This document shows positions 1 through 6,231 of a stretch of 11,809 nucleotides of DNA, piece by piece (position 1 is the stretch's first letter; the number at the start of each line of letters is the position of its first letter). The notes under the pieces were generated by a model, which worked only from the letters and a program-made list of their open reading frames with translations, did not search any database and had not been told where the DNA came from. The position numbers and the translations under genes are program-made. Source of the stretch: Planctomycetaceae bacterium (GTDB taxonomy: Bacteria > Planctomycetota > Planctomycetia > Pirellulales > Thermoguttaceae); NCBI GenBank assembly GCA_003509805.1, contig DOMV01000228.1, forward strand, positions 1-11,809, read 5' to 3'.

Positions 1-927
1 GCCGACGAGAAGAATCTCAAGGTGTGCGTCGGTCTTCAGCGCCGGTACGAACCCCATTACTACAACTGGATCAAGGCGATCGCCGACGGAAAAATCGGCG
101 ACATTTCCTACAGCCGGGTCTACTGGAACGGCGGCGGCATCTGGTGCAACAAGCGCAACCCGGGCGAAGGGGAAATGGATTACCAGATGCGAAACTGGTA
201 TCATTTCGTCTGGCTCTGCGGCGACAACATCTGCGAACAACATGTTCACAATCTCGATATCGGCAACTGGATCCACGGCAAGGGCGACAAGATGGCGCAC
301 CCGGTCGAAGCGAACGCCATGGGCGGTCGGACCTTCAAAGCCGGCCCGGAAAGCGCGATGCGGGAAGCGCCGTCCTTCAGGAATGACCGGGGTGCCTGGG
401 ACGAGTGGTACCAGAAGAACAAGGACCTCTTCTTCCGGCACGGCCAGGCGTGGGATCATTTCTTCGTCGAATACGCCTACGCGGACGGTTCGAAGATGTA
501 CAGCCAGTGCCGGCATATCAAGAACACCTGGAGCCCGGTCGAAGAACATGCCGTCGGAACGAACGGGACCGGCAGGCCCGGTTGGCTCAAAGACGCCTCG
601 GGCAACGATGTCTGGAAAAACGACGAGAAGGCGGTCAAGGGACCGTACCAGTGGGAACATGATTGCCAGGTCAAGGCGATTCGCGAAGATTTGCCGATGA
701 ACGACGGTTATCACGGTGCGATGGCGACGATGACCGCCGTGCTCGGCCGCGAAGCCGCCTTCTGCGGTCAGGTTCTCAAATGGGACGACGTCGTCAACAA
801 CGGACGCGAATACATGCCCGTCGACGGTTTCGACAGCTTCGAGCAGGAACCGCCGGTCCTGCCTGACGACGACGGTTTCTACGAAAGTTCCGTCGCCGTT
901 CCCGGCATTTACAAGGCGATCGGCTGA
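1..927 (+). CDS. Gfo/Idh/MocA-family oxidoreductase, 3' part (5' end outside window)
   Basis: The reading frame is open from base 1 and ends at TGA 925-927, giving 308 residues of a protein whose N-terminus, including the NAD(P)-binding Rossmann domain, lies upstream. What is visible is the C-terminal alpha/beta domain of planctomycetal Gfo/Idh/MocA dehydrogenases. The segment VCVGLQRRYEP follows the usual pattern after the cofactor domain. EQHVHNLDIGNWI is the conserved catalytic-helix region, where a His-x-x-x-Asp pattern is typical of the family. The segment GREAAFCGQVLKWDDVVNNG is typical of the C-terminus. These enzymes oxidise or reduce sugars, inositols or related polyols with NAD(P). 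The substrate cannot be told from sequence. No Tat signal can be judged because the start is missing. The GTG at 22 is an internal valine codon, not a start. The gene is convergent with nadD and shows no link to the Ter genes. Confidence 0.88.
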   Translation, partial: ADEKNLKVCVGLQRRYEPHYYNWIKAIADGKIGDISYSRVYWNGGGIWCNKRNPGEGEMDYQMRNWYHFVWLCGDNICEQHVHNLDIGNWIHGKGDKMAHPVEANAMGGRTFKAGPESAMREAPSFRNDRGAWDEWYQKNKDLFFRHGQAWDHFFVEYAYADGSKMYSQCRHIKNTWSPVEEHAVGTNGTGRPGWLKDASGNDVWKNDEKAVKGPYQWEHDCQVKAIREDLPMNDGYHGAMATMTAVLGREAAFCGQVLKWDDVVNNGREYMPVDGFDSFEQEPPVLPDDDGFYESSVAVPGIYKAIG

Positions 928-941
928 GCCTTTTCCGGGTA

Positions 942-1101
942 TATACCGTAAACGGCATGACAATCCTCCCGCGAACAGTCCCACAAACAATCGCCTGCCG
1001 CTCGAACGAGACGTTTAAGCACTTGTCTGAACAGACGTTAAGGTGAGTAAATGCGGCAGGCGGACTTGGCCCCGTGTTCGTTTTCATCGCGTTTCCAGTA
1101 T
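942..1101 (+). repeat. Dispersed intergenic repeat, copy A (160 bp)
   Basis: This is one of four related copies in the window. It begins tataccgtaaacgg and ends cgtttccagtat, so the ends are imperfect inverted repeats of about 13 bp. An internal inverted pair, cctgccgc at 994-1001 and gcggcagg at 1053-1060, is perfect. The centre contains the small inverted element gtctgaacagac. TA dinucleotides border the CCG...CAG core. The copy sits between the convergent oxidoreductase and nadD genes, and I see no coding sequence in it. Closest relative in the window: copy C, which shares the central block tttaagcacttgtct. Confidence 0.85.
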
Positions 1102-1147
1102 CGTCAAATCGGAGCCGCGACCATCAGGGAGCGGTTCTCCACACGAT

Positions 1148-1166
1148 CCGGGAACGATGTTCCCGG
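1148..1166 (-). terminator. Perfect hairpin just downstream of nadD, possible terminator
   Basis: The sequence ccgggaac-gat-gttcccgg is a perfect 8-bp stem with a 3-nt loop. On the minus strand it starts 5 nt after the nadD stop codon. No T-tract follows on the minus strand, so intrinsic termination is uncertain. It may instead be an mRNA 3'-end stabilising hairpin or serve both convergent genes. Confidence 0.4.
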
Positions 1167-1171
1167 TCGGC

Positions 1172-1861
1172 TTACGGGCCGGTGTAAAGACGATGGTTTC
1201 GGATGTACTCTTCAACGTTCCGGGGCGTTTGAAAACGAATGCTTTCTCCTTTCCGGACGTGGCGGCGAATCTGTGTGGACGAGATGTCGATTTGCGGCAT
1301 CGCAACGACTCCGAGACGGCATTGTTCCCGTTTTTCCGCCGTACAAAAAGGGGCCAACGCCTCGAAAGACGGCGGTCCCACGCCGGGTCGTGCCGCGGTG
1401 AGCAGGGATGCCATTCGCAGGATTTCCGCCGGTTCCCGCCAAAACGGCAAATCATGAGCCATGTCGGCCCCGAGAATCAGGAACAATTCCGGAATGGGTG
1501 ACAATGTGGGCGGCGGTGGCAAAGCAGGCAAAACGTGCGAATCATTATTGCGAGGGCGTGCTTCAGGCATGAGCGTCGCATGAAAGTGCCTCAATGTCGC
1601 GACCGTGTAACTGGGACCGGCTTGCTCGATATCAAAACGACTGATCGAAAAATCGCCGTACCCGTCGATCGCCCGTTCGAGCATGGCGACCCGATCCGCC
1701 GCCGAGGCCGCATGAGCGCTTTTTCCCCGACGATGCGGCGAAACACCCGTCGGAACAAAAAACACGTGATCGAGTTTCGCATGTTCACGGCAGCGTTCCG
1801 CCAAAAGTAAATGCCCGAAATGAATCGGATCGAAACTGCCGCCAAAGATTCCGTACCGCAT
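1172..1861 (-). CDS. nadD: Nicotinate-nucleotide adenylyltransferase (NadD)
   Basis: The 229-residue protein transfers AMP from ATP to nicotinate mononucleotide, giving deamido-NAD+ in cytoplasmic NAD synthesis. The N-terminus MRYGIFGGSFDPIHFGHLLL is the nucleotidyltransferase signature, with the HxGH-type ATP site at residues 14-17. FVPTGVSPHRR (35-45), LGADMAHDLPFWREPAEI (130-147) and the C-terminal ISSTQIRRHVRKG (193-205, the ISSTxIR motif) are family hallmarks. A proline-rich insertion at about residues 97-124 (LPALPPPPTLSP) precedes the LILGAD strand and lengthens the protein slightly. I chose the ATG at 1861 because the family begins immediately before the GIFGG strand. An in-frame ATG at 1906 would add 15 residues, lie 3 nt after the rnhA stop, and has a purine-rich AAGGA too close to the codon. 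The gene lies 48 bp downstream of rnhA in the same direction and is probably cotranscribed with it. Confidence 0.93.
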   Translation of the reverse strand: MRYGIFGGSFDPIHFGHLLLAERCREHAKLDHVFFVPTGVSPHRRGKSAHAASAADRVAMLERAIDGYGDFSISRFDIEQAGPSYTVATLRHFHATLMPEARPRNNDSHVLPALPPPPTLSPIPELFLILGADMAHDLPFWREPAEILRMASLLTAARPGVGPPSFEALAPFCTAEKREQCRLGVVAMPQIDISSTQIRRHVRKGESIRFQTPRNVEEYIRNHRLYTGP

Positions 1862-1909
1862 GTGACTGGTGGAAAATCGACTGAATTTCGGGAAAAGGAA
1901 GGACATTCC

Positions 1910-2389
1910 TTACCGCGACCCCCTGCGTGCGACGACGCTTGCCTCGACCGCAAGTCGATCGCAGCGCTCGTTTTCCGGGTGGCCGGCATGTCCCCGGATA
2001 TGGGTGAAACGGAATTCATGTTTGGCGATCAAGTCGTCGAGCGCCTGCCATAATTCCACGTTTTTCACCGGTTTCCACCGACCGTTTTCCTTGCGGCGCC
2101 AGTTGTTTTTTTTCCAGTTCGGCATCCATTCGGACAACCCTTGGAGAACATATTTGCTGTCGCTGACCAATTCGACCCGGGTCGGCCGCGTGAGCGCCTT
2201 GAGCCCTTCGATCACGGCCGTCATTTCCATGCGGTTGTTCGTGGTGTTCTCGTCCCCGCCGCTACGGACCAGTTCCTTGCCGGAATGCGGATGCCGCAGG
2301 ATGAACCCCCAACCGCCGGGGCCGGGATTGCCGCTACATGCGCCATCCGTGTAGAGAACGACTTCCGGTTCAAAACGCGGCGAAGACAT
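1910..2389 (-). CDS. rnhA: Ribonuclease HI
   Basis: The 159-residue protein matches the usual length of bacterial RNase HI, which cuts the RNA strand of RNA-DNA hybrids (R-loops, Okazaki primers) using two Mg2+ ions. All catalytic residues are visible: D15 in YTDGACSGNPG, E55 in NRMEMTAVIEGL, D77 in SDSKYV, H134 in IRGHAGHPEN and D144 in NERCDRLAV. The basic, Trp-rich handle region (WKKNNWRRKENGRWKPV, residues 92-108) that grips the hybrid is present. The ATG at 2389 starts the protein just before the first strand. An upstream in-frame start at 2434 would add 15 residues that look unrelated to the family. Shine-Dalgarno pairing is weak. It is the first gene of the minus-strand pair with nadD. 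Confidence 0.95.
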   Translation of the reverse strand: MSSPRFEPEVVLYTDGACSGNPGPGGWGFILRHPHSGKELVRSGGDENTTNNRMEMTAVIEGLKALTRPTRVELVSDSKYVLQGLSEWMPNWKKNNWRRKENGRWKPVKNVELWQALDDLIAKHEFRFTHIRGHAGHPENERCDRLAVEASVVARRGSR

Positions 2390-2451
2390 GGGCACTCGTA
2401 CCGTTGCTGGGACTACGAAACAGGTGGAACACACGGAGCAAAAGCCCCTTC

Positions 2452-2480
2452 ATTTTCGACTACCGGTCGCCGCCTGTCAA
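2452..2480 (-). promoter_or_regulatory. Predicted sigma70-type promoter for rnhA-nadD
   Basis: On the minus strand a perfect TTGACA (2475-2480) is followed after 17 nt by GAAAAT (2452-2457, four of six matches to TATAAT). The predicted start lies near 2445, giving a leader of about 55 nt before the rnhA ATG. Position and spacing are right. The -10 box is only fair. Confidence 0.42.
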
Positions 2481-2548
2481 CGGTCAACCATCGTGTTTTT
2501 TCCTCTTGCCTCGCGGAAATGAAACGGTTATGATTCGGACCTTGAAGC

Positions 2549-2697
2549 GATCCCGTAAACGGCCTGACAATTCTCCCGCGCACCATCGCCTGCCGCTCGA
2601 ATGAAACGTGCAACACGATATTTACGAATATCTTATGGCGAGTGAGTACGGCTGGCGGACTTGACCAAATGGTCGTTTTCATCGCGTTGCCGGTATA
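2549..2697 (+). repeat. Dispersed intergenic repeat, copy B (149 bp)
   Basis: It runs from gatcccgtaaacggcctgac to cgttgccggtata and is aligned with copies A, C and D through the shared blocks cgcctgccgctcgaa and cgttttcatcgcg. The left TATA is degraded to gatc. The inner inverted pair is degraded on the right (acggctgg instead of gcggcagg). The centre (aacacgatatttacgaatatctta) differs from A and C. It lies between the divergent rnhA and the small exported-protein gene. Confidence 0.8.
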
Positions 2698-2718
2698 ACC
2701 CCGAAAATCGATCCAGAT

Positions 2719-3024
2719 TTGTCTATTTTGCGTATTTTGAACAATCCGTTCCTTGTGTGCATGTTGCTTGTTTTGATCCCGGTCTCGTGTCTCACGGGAA
2801 ACGGTTGCGCTTCCGGTGTGATTTGCGAGACAATCGCTTTGCCGAATTTGTTTCATCCGGGCCACATCGACGATCAACGAGCGAAAATGCGCCAATTCGA
2901 TCCGTTTACCAGCACCGGTCCCGGTCCCGACATTCCGACCGACCGGCCCGAAGGTTTTGCGGTTCCCGGCGCTTCGGAGCGGCGCTTCGAAGGTTATCCG
3001 AAAGCCGCCACGGGGTTCCCTTGA
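2719..3024 (+). CDS. Small putative lipoprotein/secreted protein, planctomycetal type
   Basis: The 101-residue reading frame starts at TTG 2719 and ends at TGA 3022-3024. The N-terminus has a hydrophobic core (FLVCMLLVLIPVSCLTG) followed by NGCASG, so it resembles a signal peptide with a possible lipobox cysteine. The match to the L-[AS]-[GA]-C consensus is poor. The mature part is short and rich in Pro, Gly, Asp and Arg (e.g. FDPFTSTGPGPDIPTDRPEG), resembling small secreted proteins common in Planctomycetes. I cannot assign a function. The start is unsure: ATG 2761 would leave a shorter signal (MLLVLIPVSC), and neither start has a good ribosome-binding site. It is bracketed by repeat B upstream and repeat C, which begins 6 nt after the stop. 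Confidence 0.55.
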   Translation: MSILRILNNPFLVCMLLVLIPVSCLTGNGCASGVICETIALPNLFHPGHIDDQRAKMRQFDPFTSTGPGPDIPTDRPEGFAVPGASERRFEGYPKAATGFP

Positions 3025-3029
3025 TGTTG

Positions 3030-3188
3030 TATACCGTAAACGGCCTGAAACTACGGCCTGTTTTTTCCCGCGAACAATCGCCTGCCGCCCGAACGATCCG
3101 TTTAAGCACTTGTCTAAACAGATGTTAAGGCGAGTAAGTGCAGCAGGCAGTCTTCACCAAATGTCCGTTTTCATCGCGTTTTCAGTAT
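3030..3188 (+). repeat. Dispersed intergenic repeat, copy C (159 bp)
   Basis: The left end is tataccgtaaacggcctga and the right end cgttttcagtat. It shares the central block gtttaagcacttgtct and the tgttaaggcgagtaa segment with copy A. The internal inverted pair is cctgccgc against gcagcagg, with one mismatch. A short extra segment, ctacggcctgtttttt, near the left end repeats part of the terminus. It lies directly after the small exported-protein gene and could provide its 3' mRNA structure. Confidence 0.85.
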
Positions 3189-3434
3189 GCTAACTTCAAA
3201 GTAGGATAGAAAAATACGCGAATCTGAGGTTAAAACCTTCGTTATTTTGTCCATGCTACGGTTAGCGAACACGTCTATTGTACCGGAGGAGAAAAGAAAA
3301 ATGGGGTTTCGGCGGAATTTGGTTTCCCCGGATGATTGCTTTTTCCAGCCAAGGTCGTTAAATTAGACGGGAAACGTATTTTTGCCGAGAGTTTGCATTG
3401 AATTGGGGCGATGGCCAAAAAGGGTGTGTTCAGG

Positions 3435-3468
3435 CTCTTGGCAATGCTTTCCTCTTGGCAATGCTTTC
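3435..3468. repeat. 17-bp perfect tandem duplication
   Basis: The 17-mer ctcttggcaatgctttc occurs twice without a gap (3435-3451 and 3452-3468). It lies in the gene-poor stretch. A length of 17 would break any reading frame across it, which fits non-coding or decayed DNA. Confidence 0.9.
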
Positions 3469-3600
3469 GGCAGCGATGACAAGGCCCTCTACATCGTACC
3501 GGATGGCGATGACCGAACTGACGGATCAATTGGCGGGGAAAACATGCGAATCAATGGTGGGATGGCCGCCCAATTCAATCGTATTCTTGTTTACACGTAG

Positions 3601-3619
3601 ATACCGAAGCCGGTTGAGT
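3601..3619 (+). repeat. Short Ter-region repeat, copy 1 (19 bp)
   Basis: The sequence ataccgaagccggttgagt is identical over 19 bp to 5172-5190, and a shorter variant is at 8192-8207. The core accg-aagc-cggt can form a 4-bp hairpin. It lies in non-coding DNA about 450 bp upstream of the TerZ-like gene. Confidence 0.8.
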
Positions 3620-4022
3620 TGCAGTTTATTGATGAGGGTGTCGCAAATTGGCAGGAAACAAAAGGGATCGTCACCGTTACTGATCTGTAAATAAAATTGG
3701 AACGTAGCGGCGCCGAAGGAAGCCGCGCTGTATTTCCTGCCGTGCTGTATTTCCACCATACGGCGCATCAGGACGGCTCGACCGACGGGTCAAAATTTAT
3801 TCGCGGGTCTATAAATATCCGGGCGCACAGGATATCGTCGTGCGAATGGACGCATTCAATCCCTCAAAAAAATGTGCGGTATCGCGCTGTTTGAGAATGT
3901 CGGCGATACGTTTTCCGTGGAAAAAATGGTTCGTTTCTTTGATGGTCACCAGGATATTGACGCGGCTTTCGGCGTGGGGGATGCGGTGGACGGCCGGCAG
4001 TAAATGAATGTTCATCGCCTCT

Positions 4023-4050
4023 TTGAAAGTCTGTTTTCGTCTTGGATAAT
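4023..4050 (+). promoter_or_regulatory. Predicted sigma70-type promoter for the TerZ-like/TerB-like genes
   Basis: TTGAAA (4023-4028) and GATAAT (4045-4050) are separated by 16 nt, and each box matches five of six consensus bases. The predicted start near 4057 lies just before the ribosome-binding site aaaggag (4058-4064), so the leader would be only about 16 nt. It is the best promoter match seen in front of any Ter gene here. Confidence 0.55.
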
Positions 4051-4072
4051 TTTTCCGAAAGGAGCAGGTATT

Positions 4073-4654
4073 ATGGCATTGACACTCGTTAAAGGACAGA
4101 AGATTTCCTTGGAAAAAGAAGGGGGCGGCGGTCTCTCCCGCGTCGCGATGGGGCTCGGCTGGGACCCGGTCAAGGCCAAGGGAATCATGGGCTTCTTGGG
4201 CAGAACCCCCGAAATCGACCTCGACGCGACCTGTATCATGTTCGACGCCGCCAAAAATATCGTCGATGTCGTTTGGTTTCAACAACTGACAAGCAGGGAC
4301 GGGAGCGTCAGGCATTCCGGAGACAACCGAACGGGAGCCGGTGACGGCGACGACGAGACGATCAACGTCGATCTTTCCCGTGTTCCGGCCAACGTCGCCA
4401 GTCTTGTTTTTACGATCAACAGCTTCACCGGCCAGACTTTCGACCAAATTGAAAACGCCTTTTGCCGCTTGGTCAATCTTTCGAATCATCAAGAGATCGC
4501 CAAGTACACGCTCAGTGGCGGCGGGCGGGTAACGGCTCAAATCATGGCGAAACTTTATCGCCATAACAGCGAATGGAAAATGGCCGCGATCGGCGAACCG
4601 GCCAACGGCCGGACGTTCCAAGACATCCTCCCCAATCTCATGCCCTTTCTCTAA
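4073..4654 (+). CDS. TerD-family protein, TerZ-like
   Basis: The 193-residue protein belongs to the TerD family of Ca2+-binding stress proteins (TerD/E/Z/X, CABP-like), linked to tellurite, phage, colicin and oxidative stress resistance. It opens with the conserved MALTLVKGQKISLEKEGGG, followed by VAMGLGWDP (25-32) and IDLDATCIMFD (48-58). SGDNRTGAGDGDDETI (82-97) is the acidic loop that, with the DLD segment, supplies Ca2+ ligands. The segment FTINSFTGQTFDQIENAFCRLVN (113-135) follows the TerZ/TerX-type pattern rather than the TerD 'VTIHDAxxRxQxFG' pattern, as does the insertion at about residues 33-47. The ATG at 4073 follows a strong SD, aaaggag, 8 nt away. A start at 4004 would add 23 residues foreign to the family. 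The TerB-like gene follows after 38 bp, probably in one operon. The C-terminus (FQDILPNLMPFL) replaces the usual TerD 'YGV' end. Confidence 0.92.
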   Translation: MALTLVKGQKISLEKEGGGGLSRVAMGLGWDPVKAKGIMGFLGRTPEIDLDATCIMFDAAKNIVDVVWFQQLTSRDGSVRHSGDNRTGAGDGDDETINVDLSRVPANVASLVFTINSFTGQTFDQIENAFCRLVNLSNHQEIAKYTLSGGGRVTAQIMAKLYRHNSEWKMAAIGEPANGRTFQDILPNLMPFL

Positions 4655-4692
4655 CCCTCTTTTTTCGACCCTTTTTTCACAAGGAGAACACG

Positions 4693-5100
4693 ATGGTTGA
4701 CTACATGAATGCCCCGGTAACCGATGTCGTGAAAGCGATTCTCGAAGACGGCGTCATCGACGATGCTGAAGTTGCGCAACTCCGCCGGCGGCTCTATGCC
4801 GACGGCAAAATCGACAAGGAAGAGGCGGAAGCCTTGTTCACGATTAATGACGCCGTCAAGGGCAAGGCGAATTCCGCCGATTGGGGCAAGCTCTTTGCCG
4901 AAGCGATTTGCGATTATCTTCTCAAGGACGAAAGTTCGCCCGGTGAGATCGACGACGACGAAGCGGCCTGGTTGATCGAAAAGCTGGAAGGCGATGGTGA
5001 AATCGACGCCAATGAAAAAATGCTCTTGATTTCTTTGAAAGAGAAAGCGAACAAGCTGTCCGACGATCTTCTCGCCAAAATCAAGGAATGGGGCGTTTGA
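4693..5100 (+). CDS. TerB-like acidic helical protein with four xGxID motifs
   Basis: The 135-residue, strongly acidic protein is predicted to be all-helical. Four G-x-I-D-x-x-E motifs stand out: DGVIDDAE (19-26), DGKIDKEE (37-44), PGEIDDDE (83-90) and DGEIDANE (101-108). They form two pairs, and within each pair the motifs are exactly 18 residues apart, pointing to an internal duplication (roughly residues 12-55 and 74-119). The DGxID...E pattern and the context match TerB-like proteins, which have acidic helix-loop-helix repeats and are proposed metal-binding partners of TerD proteins at the membrane. An EF-hand-like fold is an alternative, but a full 12-residue EF-hand loop is not evident. 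The ATG at 4693 follows aaggag (4681-4686) at 6 nt. It is probably cotranscribed with the TerZ-like gene. The family assignment is by resemblance and context, not by a decisive motif. Confidence 0.72.
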   Translation: MVDYMNAPVTDVVKAILEDGVIDDAEVAQLRRRLYADGKIDKEEAEALFTINDAVKGKANSADWGKLFAEAICDYLLKDESSPGEIDDDEAAWLIEKLEGDGEIDANEKMLLISLKEKANKLSDDLLAKIKEWGV

Positions 5101-5124
5101 GAGAATCGACGGTTTGAAAACACT

Positions 5125-5152
5125 CGGACCGTGACCCGTCGGTCGCGGTTCG
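5125..5152 (+). terminator. Hairpin after the TerB-like gene, possible terminator
   Basis: The arms cggaccgtgac (5125-5135) and gtcgcggttcg (5142-5152) pair over 11 bp, with two G-T wobbles, around the loop ccgtcg. It starts 25 nt after the TerB-like stop codon. No T-run follows, so it may be a weak terminator or an mRNA-end stabiliser separating the first two Ter genes from terD. Confidence 0.4.
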
Positions 5153-5171
5153 TCATCCACCATCATCTTTC

Positions 5172-5190
5172 ATACCGAAGCCGGTTGAGT
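5172..5190 (+). repeat. Short Ter-region repeat, copy 2 (19 bp)
   Basis: Identical to 3601-3619 (ataccgaagccggttgagt). It lies in the 214-bp gap between the TerB-like gene and terD, about 125 bp upstream of the terD start and 20 bp after the hairpin at 5125-5152. Apart from these two elements I see nothing definite in this gap. Confidence 0.8.
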
Positions 5191-5314
5191 CGTTGGTAAG
5201 CACAGCCCGGTTGCACCGCCTGTTTACCTTCGGCAGTGTCGTTTCCGGTGGGCAGGCTCCTTGAAAGTCGGCTTCGGGAAATTTCAACAGCCTTCAGCAT
5301 ACCTGTCGACAAAC

Positions 5315-5890
5315 ATGGCAATTTCACTACAAAAAGGCGGCAATGTTTCCCTGAGCAAAGAATCCCCCGGTTTGAACAAAATTCGAGTCGGCCTTGGCTG
5401 GGACGTTCGTGTTACCGACGGGGCCGCGTTCGATTTGGACGCTTCGGCCTTTCTCCTGTCTGAAGCGGGAAAGGTCCGTTCGTCGGCGGATTTCATTTTT
5501 TACAATCAACTCAAATCGGCCTGCGGAAGCGTCGAACATACCGGCGACAACCAGACCGGCGAAGGAGAAGGCGACGACGAAACGATCAGCGTCACGCTCA
5601 ACTCCGTACCGACCGACGTGGCGAAAATCGCGATCGTCGTCACGATTCACGACGCCGAATCGCGAGGCCAGAATTTCGGCCAGGTCAGCTCGGCATCCGT
5701 TCGCATCGTCAACGACGGCGACAATGAAGAGATCGCCCGATTCGACTTGTCGGAAGACGCCAGTACGAACACGGCGATGATCTTTGGCGAACTCTACCGG
5801 CGTGGCGGCGAGTGGAAATTTCGCGCCGTCGGCCAGGGTTTCGAAGGTGGCTTGAGCGCGCTGGCGAAAAGTTACGGCGTCAACGTGTAA
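5315..5890 (+). CDS. terD: TerD-family Ca2+-binding stress protein
   Basis: The 191-residue protein follows canonical TerD almost throughout. It has [19 protein letters not shown] at the N-terminus, VGLGWDVR (25-32), [10 protein letters not shown] (39-48), and the Ca2+ loop [16 protein letters not shown] (76-91). [18 protein letters not shown] (108-125), [10 protein letters not shown] (141-150), [20 protein letters not shown] (156-175) and a YGVNV terminus complete the pattern. TerD proteins bind two Ca2+ ions and act in tellurite and general envelope stress resistance, probably as multimers near the inner membrane. I chose ATG 5315 by family alignment. No good Shine-Dalgarno precedes it, and a TTG at 5261 would add 18 residues outside the family pattern. 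It stands 214 bp after the TerB-like gene and 341 bp before its paralogue at 6232, which it resembles closely also in DNA, so the pair arose by duplication. Confidence 0.95.
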   Translation: MAISLQKGGNVSLSKESPGLNKIRVGLGWDVRVTDGAAFDLDASAFLLSEAGKVRSSADFIFYNQLKSACGSVEHTGDNQTGEGEGDDETISVTLNSVPTDVAKIAIVVTIHDAESRGQNFGQVSSASVRIVNDGDNEEIARFDLSEDASTNTAMIFGELYRRGGEWKFRAVGQGFEGGLSALAKSYGVNV

Positions 5891-5974
5891 TCCCACATGA
5901 ACGGCATTCCCGGAGTGGCCAAAGGGGCACGAACAAAAAGGCGCCTTGGTTGAAATCCTGCGACCCGAACGGTG

Positions 5975-6124
5975 TATACCGCAAACGGCCTGAAATTGTT
6001 CCCGCGCACAATCGCCTGCCGCTCGAACGATTCGCGTAAATGTTTGTATTAACAGGAATTGCGGGCGAGTGAGTGCGGCAGGTAGGCTCGGCCGGATGTC
6101 CGTTTTCATCGTGTTTCCGGTATA
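5975..6124 (+). repeat. Dispersed intergenic repeat, copy D (150 bp)
   Basis: It runs from tataccgcaaacggcctga to tgtttccggtata. Both ends retain TATA, and the ends form inverted repeats with few mismatches. The internal pair cctgccgc (6015-6022) and gcggcagg (6075-6082) is perfect, and flanking ctcg/cgag bases can extend it with a bulge. Its right edge creates TATAAT (6121-6126), a possible -10 box for the TerD paralogue that starts at 6232. No good -35 is present at 17 nt. It fills most of the terD-terD2 gap, where no gene is seen. Confidence 0.87.
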
Positions 6125-6231
6125 ATCCCGCTCGGTGACGACTTTTGCCCGAGGGAGTCCGTGCCCGTTTCAGCGACGGGAAACAGGGGTTTGTTTTCAC
6201 ATTTCATTACTCGTTTTTTATCAAGGATATC

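Larger units (their letters stand above)
3189..4022. other. Gene-poor stretch, no convincing gene
   Basis: About 830 bp between repeat C and the Ter genes hold no reading frame I can defend. The first 200 bp are clearly more AT-rich than the flanks. Both strands contain short frames that read like protein in pieces. On the minus strand, about 3526-3768 and 3809-4010 contain segments such as NILVTIKETNHFF. On the plus strand, 3872-4003 contains CGIALFENVGDTFSVEKMV. None has a recognisable motif, a ribosome-binding site or consistent coding character. This could be decayed genes. A good SD (ggagga, 3285-3290) precedes a 21-codon frame at 3301-3366. The 17-bp tandem duplication (3435-3468) and one copy of the accgaagccggt motif (3601-3619) also lie here. 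Confidence 0.5.

Noticed and set aside
942..1101. Repeat as a hammerhead-type ribozyme
   Set aside because: The conserved CUGAUGA and GAAA core segments are not present in any copy.
1043..1501. Plus-strand frame of 152 codons over repeat A and nadD
   Set aside because: It covers a dispersed repeat and the antisense of nadD, whose motifs are unambiguous.
3526..3768. 80-codon minus-strand frame that reads like protein (FYLQISNGDDPF...)
   Set aside because: No ribosome-binding site, no known motif and no support from neighbours. It is kept only as a hint of decayed coding sequence.
4004..4072. N-terminal extension of the TerZ-like protein starting at ATG 4004
   Set aside because: The start precedes the predicted promoter. 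The extra 23 residues do not fit the family, while ATG 4073 has a strong ribosome-binding site.
3809..4621. Long minus-strand reading frame (270 codons) antisense to the TerZ-like gene
   Set aside because: Most of it is the complement of a clear TerD-family gene. Long antisense frames also occur opposite terD and its paralogue because of codon bias. The part outside the gene (3809-4010) has no recognisable motif or start signal.
942..6124. Repeat copies as a CRISPR array
   Set aside because: Copies are about 150 bp, diverged from each other and separated by genes, with no regular short repeats and spacers.
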